From NCBI GenBank assembly GCA_003225555.1, contig QIAM01000067.1, forward strand, positions 1-49,819: DNA of 49,819 nucleotides, given 5' to 3'. Shown here one piece after another: positions 26,082 to 34,473 of the stretch. The first letter of the stretch is position 1. Every line of letters begins with the position of its first letter. The notes beneath the pieces are model-generated. The model was not told where the DNA came from, ran no database searches, and worked only from the letters and a program-made list of their open reading frames with translations. The position numbers and the translations under genes are program-made. This stretch comes from Acidobacteriota bacterium. Its GTDB lineage: Bacteria; Acidobacteriota; Terriglobia; Terriglobales; Acidobacteriaceae.

Positions 26082-27827
26082 TTAAGTCATTGATCCAGTG
26101 AAACTTGCTAATCGTGAGTGATTCTCCTCCTGTCTCCAGTTAAGACAGCTGCCCCAAAACAGAACAGCCATCGCAGGAGATTGGAGCCTTTCCAAGTCTT
26201 CTCTGGCCCCCATTAGCGAAGATGTGCGGAGTCCTGCTTCCGTAGGGCAGGAATAGAGTTGTGCCTCATCAAAACCTTCCGTGCACAGGAAAATGAACAA
26301 CGCTCGCTTTGCCGCTTTGCCACGTCTCATCTCGAAGTTGCTCAGGTAATGAGCCGATAAGCCGATACGCAGGAGGCTCAGGTAATAGCGATTGGGAAGC
26401 AGGGCAAGCAGACGACTGCCGTGCCACAGTTTGCCAGTCCGAAGAATCGCTTGCCACGCTGCAACAGCGTAGCGATGATGCAGCCCACCGAGTCGAGCAA
26501 ACGATTGAATCCTGCGTTCTCTTACCGAGTCCCTCGCGACTAGGCGCCCATCGGGCGTATCCTTGGCCAGCCCCAGATGGGTTCGGTCCTCGTGGTAGTA
26601 GCGGATATATTCGCGCATGAGTCGTTTCAGATGCCGTTCATTGAGCACGATCACATGGTCAAGCAGGTCTCGTCGGCAACTCCCAACCCAACGCTCTGCG
26701 ACTCCATTCTGCCAAGGACTGCGAAACGTGGTGCGAATCGGTTCAGTCGCCCTGCCGTCGTCAACTTCCTTGACGCCGACGGCCTGCCCGGCGAGCGATA
26801 CGCTGAGGTTGATTTTCTTGTTGTACAGGCAAAGACGTCCGCAGCTGGTGACCACGACGGTGCGGTCGTGGAACGGGTAGTGAGGTTCAGGGACGCCTCG
26901 ATAAGGACGAGAGGAAGCAGAGTAGATCTCGGCCGGGCATTTCATGGCGAGAGCTTCATGGGGTCTTTCGTGATTGAATTCCTCCAGGAAGGTGTCGAAC
27001 TTGGCTTGCTGCTGCAAGAGGTTGGCGCCCGCCGGGCGGGTGGCTTCTTTCTTCAAGGTGAGATGCATGCGCTCATGCCGGCCATTCTGCTGGGGATGGC
27101 CGGGACGGATCCGCTCCATGGAGATTCCTAACCGCAGCCACCATACCGAGAGCCTGGAGAGCTGAAACAGGCCATGAGGAGAGGCGAAGGGAACGCCGTT
27201 GTCGGAACGGATGGCCCGGGGCAAGCCGCGTTCGTGGAATAGGCGCTCAAAGGCAGGAAAGGCGAGTTCTTGCCGATTGGATTCCAGCGCTTCACACAGG
27301 AGAAGGAAGCGGGAAGAATAGTCTGTAACGGTCAGCGGATAACAATACCGTTTATCGCTAAGCTGAAACTCGCCCTTGTAATCGGTGCACCAAAGATCGT
27401 TGGGGTGCAGTCCATCGGACAAGGGCGCGCCTTCGGCTCGACTGCGGCGCCGACCCATGGACTGGACCAGCCCATGCCGATCCAGCACCGCGTGAACGGT
27501 CGAGGCAGCGGGAGTCTTGATGGCATGCGGCAGGCGCCGCAAGAGACGCTCGCGGATCTTGCGCGCGCCCCAGTGAGGCTTCTCTCGTTTGGCGCTCACG
27601 ATGGCCGCCTCGACTTGCTCGGGTAACTGGTTGGCATAGCGGAAGGGCCGGCGAGCTCGGTCACTTAACCCTTCCAATCCGCATTGCTCGTAACGCTCAA
27701 AGATCTTGTAGCCGGTCTTGCCTGAGATGCCGAACTCCCGACACAGCGAAGCCATCGTCTCACCGTCCTTCAGCCGGATCACAAACCGCATTCGTTCGTC
27801 CCTCACAGAACGCTCCTTCCATGGCAT
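26082..27827 (-). pseudogene. Chimeric transposase: IS481 family body fused to the C-terminal end of another rve transposase
   Basis: One open frame of 581 codons. Residues 1-355 are an IS481-family transposase: N-terminal HTH (MASLCREFGISGKTGYKIF), then the integrase core with D149 (LWCTDYKG), D209 (IRSDNGVPF) and E252 (NGRHERMH). Instead of the usual IS481 C terminus, residues about 359-456 are the end of a different integrase-core family (PWQNGVAERWVGSCRRDLLD, YYHEDRTHLGLAKDTPDGR, ARLGGLHHRYAVAA). The remaining ~125 residues read through what was 3' non-coding DNA, because the stop after HHRYAVAA is missing. The junction is near base 26750. It is unlikely to be an active transposase, although the IS481 catalytic triad is intact. 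Confidence 0.75.
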
Positions 27828-27856
27828 CCCCTCTCCGCCCCCTTCGGGCCGAAAAG

Positions 27857-27903
27857 TGTAACCTATGTCTCCGGAACGTTCTGTTACCTATGTCTCGGAA
27901 CGG
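27857..27903. repeat. Terminal tandem repeats of the IS481 element
   Basis: TGTAACCTATGTCTCCGG (27857-27874) and TGTTACCTATGTCTCGG (27882-27898) are near-identical copies with a 25-base period, 30 bases upstream of the transposase start. IS481 elements end in TGT and often have such repeated ends, so this is the 5' terminus of the element (outer boundary about 27903-27906). The other end was lost at the chimeric junction. Confidence 0.55.
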
Positions 27904-28290
27904 ACATTCAGCAATTTACAATCGAGTCAAGGTCCAAAAATGCGAACCCCTGGTAACGCACCAGGGGGACAATTTCATTTTCACGCGGCTTTACTTTCAA
28001 GCGACTTAATGGAGGCACCTTCACGAACTGACGGTGAAATGCCTGCGAAACCAGCACAGGGTTTACATAAAAGGATTTACATTCTTTCGGACGCCGATTT
28101 CACACTGATCCTCCGCGGGTTTACAAAGGCTCCAAACTGGCATGATTGAGCATGAATGAGACGGTTGAAGACACGAGAAGACGGCGTACATCTGGGATCC
28201 TACTGTTGTTGTGCCAGGCGCCCGATATTGTCGAGGCGATTGCCCGGAATGCCGGAAGCAAGTCGCACTTAGCTGGGTCGGCTATGAGGC
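27904..28290. other. Intergenic stretch without a convincing gene
   Basis: The region between the IS481 end and the toxin gene holds a 7-bp stem (27947-27953 with 27961-27967, loop TAACGCA) without a strong T tract. A short plus-strand frame near 28150-28340 contains APDIVEAIARN, which faintly recalls the C-terminal end of phage-type recombinases, but it is too short and degraded to call. I see nothing else. Confidence 0.35.
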
Positions 28291-28635
28291 CTATTTGCCA
28301 AGGACTAGATCGATTCCCGAAAAAAGCAATTCCAACTTATGACGTGCCAGCTTGCTGACGCGTTCACTCAAAAGGGACTTGTCTAAGGAAATGATTTGCG
28401 AAACGTTCGCGACGGAATCTCTTGGCAATCCAGTAAGCCGCGCGGATAAGCTCACATTGCCCGGTGCTAGCGCCCACTTCAAATTGCTGTTCAGTGGAAC
28501 GCAAATGGCCGTAGAGATGCGGCTCTGATTAAGGGCATCGCTTTGAACGACAACCACGGGTCGCCGAAACCCAGGCCCGGAGCCGGTGGGTGCTGGCAGG
28601 TCCGCCCACCAAATCTCACCCTGAGAGATCACCAC
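28291..28635 (-). CDS. MazF/PemK-type endoribonuclease toxin
   Basis: The product is 114 aa from ATG 28635, overlapping the end of the antitoxin gene by 7 bases. The PemK/MazF fold is clear: GEIWWADLPAPTGSGPGF-RRPVVVVQ near the N terminus, then the RISTAICVPLNSN strand and the PRDSVANVSQIISLDKSLL segment. The conserved Arg (R24/R25) and Thr/Ser (residues 41-42) positions expected in the active site are present. It would cleave mRNA as a ribonuclease, neutralised by the adjacent ribbon-helix-helix protein. It appears intact although embedded among broken mobile elements. Confidence 0.85.
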   Translation of the reverse strand: MVISQGEIWWADLPAPTGSGPGFRRPVVVVQSDALNQSRISTAICVPLNSNLKWALAPGNVSLSARLTGLPRDSVANVSQIISLDKSLLSERVSKLARHKLELLFSGIDLVLGK

Positions 28636-28865
28636 TCGGTTCGCTCTAGCCTACGGCGAGCGACATAGGAAAGGAACTCATCCTTTCCCTCGCCGACTTC
28701 CATTACTGCTTGGTCCATGGACTCGGTGACTTTGTCCGGTGCGTGGCGGGCCAGATATTCGCGTAAGGCATCAGTGAAGAGCCGACTCCGCGACCTGCGC
28801 GTACGTCGGGCAAGACGTTCCGCTCCATCAAACAGATCATTAGGAATGGAAATCGCCGTCTTCAT
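28629..28865 (-). CDS. Ribbon-helix-helix antitoxin (MazE/CopG-like)
   Basis: The true start is ATG 28865, giving 78 aa; the longer frame to 29081 belongs to a broken transposase. Residues 1-40 (TAISIPNDLFDGAERLARR, then SRSRLFTDALREYL) form a ribbon-helix-helix DNA-binding domain like those of MazE/CopG antitoxins. The C-terminal half is acidic and amphipathic and should wrap the toxin. Gene order antitoxin then toxin with a short overlap is the normal layout, and the pair probably autoregulates by binding its own promoter at about 28866-28900. Confidence 0.8.
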   Translation of the reverse strand: MKTAISIPNDLFDGAERLARRTRRSRSRLFTDALREYLARHAPDKVTESMDQAVMEVGEGKDEFLSYVARRRLERTEW

Positions 28866-29402
28866 ACCCAGAGTATAACCACATGACCAATTCCTGGCAA
28901 GAGCATCGTTCAGCTTCATTTCGATTTCAGCCCATCCAGCTGTTCCAGCCCGCCAAAGTGCGCCTTGCGCTCCCTTCGTTTGGCAGTGCTTCTTCCCTTT
29001 CCGCCGACTCCAGAGGTGCTCCGCCAACATCCAGCGGCGCAACGTCTCGTGATCGACCACAATCCCATCTTCATCAGCCAAGTTCTCGGCGGCTAAGGGC
29101 GGGCCGAATCGCTCTTCCTCCGAACTGGAATAATTTTTCTTGAGTTTTCTTGATTAAAGTCAGCACTCGACGCCGTAGTTTCATCGGCTTACCGCGATTT
29201 GAGGTTTGAGGGCCGACCCGCGTGGGCGTGCTTCATTCGCTGCCTGCCCACCTGCTGATAACGTCGCCATCCGTTTCACCTTGCGATAACTCAACCGCAG
29301 CATGGCTGCTGCATCCACCAACTTCAGTCCCTCTTGGGCAACTCGTCCCATCACCTCCACTCGCTCCAGGTCACGAGTGCTCCTCGCCGTCCTCTTCAAC
29401 AA
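28866..29402 (-). pseudogene. Remnant of an ISNCY-like transposase, frameshifted
   Basis: Two minus-strand pieces form one ancestral protein. The upstream piece (29402-29184) has the HTH start RDLERVEVMGRVAQEGLKLV and AAMLRLSYRKVKRM. After a stop and frame change, the piece at about 29115-28920 reads FGPPLAAENLADEDGIVVDH and ETLRRWMLAEHLWSRR. Both match the N-terminal part of ISNCY-type transposases as I recall them. The catalytic part is absent: the sequence runs directly into the antitoxin promoter. So the toxin-antitoxin pair sits exactly where the rest of the transposase should be. Confidence 0.65.
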
Positions 29403-29547
29403 GACCTCCTTGGCTGGGGGCCTCAGTTTAAGGGGACACTTCTAATGAGTCCGCGAGGGGACATGATCAAAGAGTCACGTCGCGGGGACCTCCACAAGCC
29501 GCAGCTTCCCGCGTTACACTTGCACTGCCCCAGTGCACGGAAACCCT

Positions 29548-29874
29548 ATGCGGGAGATTCAGGAACCTGATTGGAAAGTGCTGCGGCGCGTGCATCCGCT
29601 CGCGCTCGAACGCTTCTGCGAGCGTGTCCTTGCCGAGATCGACCGCGTCTCGCGCGATGGCGCGACGAGTCACCATGCGCGCTACCTCCAAATCTTCAGG
29701 ATTCTCCAACAACGTGATCGGGAGATGGCGCGTCTCTTCGACAATCCGCGGCGCTCTCATGCACTAACGATGCTGGCCCAGATTCGCTCGCAGGGGTTGC
29801 TCACGGAGGATGAATTTTCCAGTCTGAGCCCAGAAACGCGCGGTGCCATTCAAATGCTGCTCGGTGCAGGATGA
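29548..29874 (+). CDS. Small conserved helical protein of unknown function, first gene of the SWIM-SNF2 cassette
   Basis: The product is 108 aa from ATG 29548 (MREIQEPDWK); a GTG at 29533 is possible. The sequence is all-helical and charged, with WKVLRRVHPLALERFCERVL, YLQIFRILQQRDREMARLFD and GLLTEDEFSSLSPETR as clear blocks. There is no signal peptide, membrane segment or catalytic motif, so it is likely a cytoplasmic subunit. The last codons overlap the start of the next frame (ATGA at 29871), so the three genes 29548-33491 were one operon. It is the only intact member. Similar small proteins beside SNF2 helicases seem familiar, but I cannot name a family. Confidence 0.6.
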   Translation: MREIQEPDWKVLRRVHPLALERFCERVLAEIDRVSRDGATSHHARYLQIFRILQQRDREMARLFDNPRRSHALTMLAQIRSQGLLTEDEFSSLSPETRGAIQMLLGAG

Positions 29875-30806
29875 AGCTCCATATGGCTGCACGGTCTCGC
29901 TTTTCCACCTCCACCGTCATCGATTCGGAATACTTCGTCCCGTGGCTGTCCGCAGAAGTACCCCTGGCCTACAGCCCCACCAAGCCGCCGGCGAGGGATT
30001 ACTTCTTCCAGTACACCTGGATCCTCCCGGGGATCTTCAATCCGCAGGTCCATCTGCGCGAGCATCGCTAATTCGGCAGTCCCCTCAAGGACAGCGCACG
30101 CTTCCTTTTCGACTTCTGGGCAAATGCCCGTAGAGGAGATGGACCGGCGCTGCAAAGACACTGCCAGTTCGGATTCTTTTCAGACAACGAGTTGAGGACG
30201 CCGATGGCGGCCTATCATCATGTCCGCGACCATCGCGACACACCCGGTTCCCTGCTCATTCAACATGGTAGTTATCAGTGGGTCTCCCTGGAGGATCAGC
30301 CGAGCATCCCGGCCGGAGAGGTCTCGCTTTATCGGGGCATCGGACAGGCCACTCGTCTCCGTTGCCTGAGATTCCGACCCGAAGAACTCTCGCCCGCTAA
30401 CGGGGAAGTATGGCGAAAGTACCTGCGCGTCCAGGCAGACATGCTGTCGGACTCCATCCTGTCTTTCAACACGATTCATGACCGCCTCAAGCGCTGCGAG
30501 ACCGCAGGCCTGCGCGACGGGACTTGGGTGGGCGACGAGCTGGCCACGCAGGCCGGATTAGACATTCAATCACCAGGCTTCGCCAGGGATCTTTGGCACG
30601 CCGCCCAGCAGTCGTATTCGCTCGAACGGGTGATGGGAGTAGTGAAGTTCGGTCCCCACCATGTCGTCGTCAAGACCCCCCTGAGCAACATCCGGATCAC
30701 GACGTTCTTCGCGGGTGAGTCGGAAGCAAAGATAGTGGATCCGAGCCAGATCTCGGAAGTGCAAGCCGTCGGCTGTGAGGTGGATTTCGCCCCTCCAATG
30801 GAATAA
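29871..30806 (+). pseudogene. Unknown protein gene interrupted by an in-frame stop
   Basis: The frame starts at ATG 29871 (coupled to the previous stop), reads 66 codons, hits TAA at 30069-30071, then continues in the same frame without any other stop to TAA 30804-30806. Restoring one codon gives about 311 aa. The protein seems soluble and mixed alpha/beta: DYFFQYTWILPGIF, DSARFLFDFWANARRGDGP, PAGEVSLYRGIGQATRLR, then a C-terminal part VVVKTPLSNIRITTFFAGE that ends with DP-x-x-I-x-E. The VSLYRGIG strand recalls the LYRG motif seen in some ADP-ribosyltransferases, but this is weak. The next gene follows after 7 bases. Function is unknown. Confidence 0.6.
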
Positions 30807-30813
30807 TCACCCT

Positions 30814-33491
30814 ATGACTCTCATGTTGACGAAACCGAGCGCCGAGCTGACGCTGTTCGACACACTTTCGCGACTCACTTTCACCAGTGCGGCGAAGCTG
30901 CTCGGCCCCAAGGGTAACCGCCTCATCTCCACAGGCGGCAAATTCGACATTGACCTCACCGCTCAGGTCAAATTCGATCGGGACATGTTTCGGCTGACTC
31001 TGGACGGCTCGGCGGTTCGCTGACTTTGAGTCCGGCCGCCCGCCATCGTCTCGAATGGCGCTGCGACGCGTGCGAGGTGCCGTGTGAGCACGCCGGGGCG
31101 GCCTTCTCTCTGATTCTGGAAGAGAAGCTCGCGCTGGGACTGGCCGGAGCGCCACCCGCGCGGGCTCCAGCTGAAAGCGTGAGCGAGGAGGACCTGGTCG
31201 CGCAAGCGCTCGCGCAGCGGGCAGAGCGCGCCCGGACTGAGAAAATGCGGTTCACGTCTCTCGACAGTCAGGAGATCTGGACCGACTACACATTGACCAA
31301 TGCCTCCTCTGGCAAGTCGTACCGGGTCGCTCTGCGAGGGCGGCAGCCGGGACAGTCGTACTGCTCGTGCCCGGATTTCCGTAAGAACACGCTCGGCACC
31401 TGCAAGCATATCCTTCATGCGCTGGAAAAAGTCCAAAGACGATTCTCAGACTCGCAGCGCAATCGACCGTATCGGCGCCGGGACATCAGTGTGCATCCGT
31501 CATATGGGGAGGAGCTGGAATTGCGTATCTTGTTGCCGCCCCACCTCGATGACGTGACCAGCGGCATCGTGCGCCCGATCCGCGATAGGCCGATCACCGA
31601 TCTCCCGGATCTGCTAAAACGCATCCGTCAACTCGAAGCACACGACGTCGCCGTGACGGTCTATCCCGATGCGGAGGAGTACATCCAGACCCCGTCTGCT
31701 GCTGCAGCGCATCGCGGCAAAGGTCGCCGAGATCCGGCGCAATCCGAAATCTCATCCACTGCGCACGACGCTGCTGAAGGTGGAGATCCTTCCCTATCAG
31801 CTGGACGGCATCGCTTTCGCAGCAAGCGCTGGGCGCGCGATCCTGGCTGATGACATGGGACTCGGGAACCTTCAGGGTATCGGTATGGCGGAGCTGCTGG
31901 CGCGCGAAGCAGACATCCGCAGAGTCCTGGTCGTTTGCCCCGCGTCCGTGAAAGCCCAATGGCGCAGCGAGGTTCTCCGCTTCTCAGGGCGCGATTGCCA
32001 GATCGTGTTAGGGAGCGCTGCGGGGCGGAGCGGTCAGTACGAGAACGAATGCTTTTTCACCATCTGCAACTACGAGCAGTATTGCGTGACATTATCGCGA
32101 TCGAACGCGTGAGGTGGGATCTGATTGTTCTGGATGAGGGCCAGCGCATCAAGAACTGGGAAGCGAAGACGGCTCAGACCATCAAGAGCCTGCGTTCGCC
32201 GTTCGCGCTCGTGCTCTCCGGCACGCCGCTGGAGAATCGGCTCGACGATCTTTTCTCCGTCGTCGAGTTCATCGACGACCGACGTCTCGGGCCTGCATTT
32301 CGATTCTTCAACCGTCACCGCGTCACCGACGAGCGCGGCAAGATCCTGGGTTACAAGGATCTCAATCTGCTGCGCGAAAGACTCGAGCCGGTACTGCTGC
32401 GCCGGACGCGCAGCGCGGTGATGAAGGATTTGCCCCCGTGCACGACGGAAATTGTGCGGATTGCGCCCACGGATGAGCAGGCGGGCATCGAACTCGCGCA
32501 GATGCAGATTGTGAGCGCCATCGTCCGTAAGTCGTATATTTCGGAGATGGACCTGTTGCGTCTGCAGAAAGCATTGCTGCTCGCACGGATGAATGCGGAC
32601 AGTCACCTTTCTCGTGGACAAGCATGCTCCGGGTTTTTCGAGCAAGCTGGAGCGGCTGCAGGAGCTGTTGGAAGAGCTGGCCGCGGAGGACGATCGCAAG
32701 ATCGTGCTCTTCTCCAAATGGACAACGATGCTCACTTTGATCGAGCGGCAGATCACGCGACTCAAGCTCGATTCCGTAAGGTTGGACGGATCCGTCCCGC
32801 AGAAGAAGCGGCAGCAGCTGGTGCACCAGTTTCAGCGCGATCTGACCTGTCGCGTGTTCCTCACCACCAACGCGGGCTCGACGGGGCTCAACCTCCAGGC
32901 GGCGAATCCCGTCATTAATGTCGATCTGCCGTGGAATCCGGCCGTTCTCGAGCAGCGCATCGCATGCGCGCACCGGATGGGGCAGAAGAACCCGGTGCAG
33001 GTCTATTTGCTCGTGACGGAAGGGACGATTGAGGAGAAGCTGCTGGCGACGCTCTCGGCCAAACATGACCTGGCTCTCGCCGCGCTGGATATGGAATCTA
33101 ATGTACGGGAGGTCGCACTCGCATCCGGCATCGAAGAGCTGAAGCAGCGCCTCCAGGTGCTGCTCGGCGCGAGGGCACACGCCGCGGTAGATGAGACGGA
33201 AAAGCAGCGCCAGCAGCAAGAGGCACAGCGGCTCGCTCGCCGCTCGCGTGTGGCAGAGGCTGGAGGCCAACTCGTCGCTGCCGCATTCGCATTCCTCGGC
33301 GAAATGATCCCGCAGCGTCAGCCAACGAACGGTGCCGAGCAAAAGGCAAGCGAGTGCAAAGCTCGTCTCGCGAGTGTCTGGAGCGCGACGAGCAGGGCCG
33401 CCCGCGACTCACTGTCGCACTGCCAAACGAAGCCGCGCTCGAAACCCTTGCTAGGTCACTTGCCGCCCTGTTCACCGTTACCGAGACGTGA
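30814..33491 (+). pseudogene. SWIM zinc-finger SNF2-family DNA helicase, multiply frameshifted
   Basis: One ancestral protein of about 890 aa is spread over several frames. In order: N-terminal domain from ATG 30814; SWIM zinc finger CSCPDFRKNTLGTCKH at about 31363-31410; helicase domain with LPYQLDGIAFA, DDMGLGNLQGIGMAELL, VVCPASVKAQW, Walker B VLDEGQRIKNW, LSGTPLENRLDDLF, LLRRTRSAVM; second RecA domain with VLFSKWTTML, VRLDGSVPQKKRQQLVHQF, TTNAGSTGLNLQAAN, DLPWNPAVLEQRI and AHRMGQKN. Frame changes lie near 31020, 31690, 32075, 32605 and 33365; the natural end (LFTVTET) is reached in the last frame at TGA 33489. Walker A should be GKT but reads GN, so ATPase activity would be lost even if frames were restored. 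Intact neighbours argue against random sequencing error. Confidence 0.85.
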
Positions 33492-33578
33492 TCTTTGTAC
33501 TGTCGCCAAACCCGTGACGATGGAAGCTTCGCTCGGATAGGCGATGTCGGCCAACGTCAAAGGAGCGCAATTACATCC

Positions 33579-33905
33579 TCAGTGTTTAGCCACAAGATGT
33601 TTGCACAAATCTCCCCTCGCGTAGCCGTTAAATCCTAAGGTCCAGAACCGGCGAAGGCCGGCACGATGCCAGGCCACGACCGTTTCGGGCTTGACGATGA
33701 CCAGGGCCGAACGCCAGTCGCTCCAGAGGCGGGACAGCCAGCCCCATAACTGGCGGTCCGCCGGGGTCAATTTCGGGCGTTTTCTCGCGGAGCGTCGCAG
33801 CACAGCGAGTGGGTGGCGCAGAGCCAGGTTCTCTAGCTCAAGCGCCACCCGAGAATGCAACATTGAAGAAAGAGTGCCAAGGAGTGTCGCAAGAAAAATG
33901 AGCAT
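33579..33905 (-). pseudogene. N-terminal fragment of an integrase-core transposase
   Basis: A frame of 108 codons from ATG 33905 begins with a hydrophobic-rich leader (LIFLATLLGTLSSML), then LELENLALRHPLAVLRRSARKR, LWGWLSRLWSDW and IVKPETVVAWHRAGLRRFW. This is the standard N-terminal part of an rve transposase family common in Acidobacteria and Proteobacteria. It diverges abruptly after FWTLG, before the HTH and DDE core, so the catalytic part is missing. The C-terminal part of what seems the same family is found on the same strand at 26460-26750, about 6.8 kb away. Confidence 0.7.
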
Positions 33906-34205
33906 CGGAGGAGAATTAGGATAGAAAGTACAATTCTCATCCGCTGAGACACTTTAGGTTTTCGAGAGGCACAGTCTGCAAGCCGCATCCATGATCTCTT
34001 TCGCGACTGCTTCAACCTTGCTTAAGTTGCGGCCAGGGTAGACAAGCATCGCGGCAGCAGGAAGAACGCGAGATGAACCCCTGGTTTGGGACTGCCAATT
34101 CGAGGACTTACATTCACCCCAGAATGAGGTGATTCAGCAGAAATGTGACGGTTGAAGCACCACTGTAAGAGATTGAAAACATTCAGCACGACAACCCAAT
34201 CCCTT
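33906..34205. other. Intergenic stretch between transposase fragment and tRNA relic
   Basis: No coding frame with recognisable features is present. Directly upstream (minus sense) of the transposase fragment there is a TGTCTCAGCGGATGAGAATT sequence near 33927-33950 that may be the outer end of the IS. Otherwise I see nothing in it. Confidence 0.3.
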
Positions 34206-34249
34206 CTTCGGGACCAGGGGGTCGGAGGTTCAAATCCTCTCCCCGACCA
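34206..34249 (+). other. Relic of the 3' half of a tRNA-Pro(CGG)
   Basis: The sequence reads like tRNA-Pro from the anticodon loop on: TTCGGGA (34207-34213, anticodon CGG at 34209-34211), CCAGG stem, GGGTC variable region, GGAGG-TTCAAAT-CCTCT T arm (34224-34240), then CCCCG, discriminator A and CCA (34241-34249). The acceptor strand is two bases short and there is no 5' half (no D arm or matching CGGGG within 100 bases upstream), so it cannot form a tRNA. Such 3' halves are what integrating elements leave at attachment sites. Confidence 0.7.
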
Positions 34250-34253
34250 ATTC
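34237..34253 (+). repeat. 17-bp direct repeat, copy 1 (tRNA-Pro 3' end)
   Basis: CTCTCCCCGACCAATTC occurs here and, identically, at 37342-37358. The repeat covers the end of the T arm, the acceptor strand and CCA of the tRNA-Pro relic. The two copies bracket the ADOP permease gene, as attL and attR would bracket an inserted segment. Confidence 0.7.
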
Positions 34254-34473
34254 AAAGTTAGCCCATACTTTCAGGGACTTGCGAGCAGACCCATCCAACA
34301 CTTTTGAACTGACGAGCTCAGCGCACATTTCTCGTCTGTATGTATAACGTCCGGATTTGCCCGTCACGCCAAGAATTCATTGCGCATGGATGCCTTTTGC
34401 TTACGTATGCATTCCGGAACCGGATTGTGGTTGCGATTCGTAATAGCAAGAAACGCGTGATTTGGAACGCTGG

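Noticed and set aside
27947..27967. Hairpin CCCCTGG-N7-CCAGGGG as a terminator
   Set aside because: The following bases lack a T tract on either strand, and no gene ends nearby; it may be part of an IS border.
28146..28358. Recombinase-like fragment (APDIVEAIARN)
   Set aside because: Only about ten residues look familiar and there is no supporting domain before or after them.
34150..34260. A functional tRNA gene
   Set aside because: Only the anticodon loop to CCA part of tRNA-Pro is present; no 5' acceptor strand or D arm could be found upstream, and the acceptor strand is two bases short.
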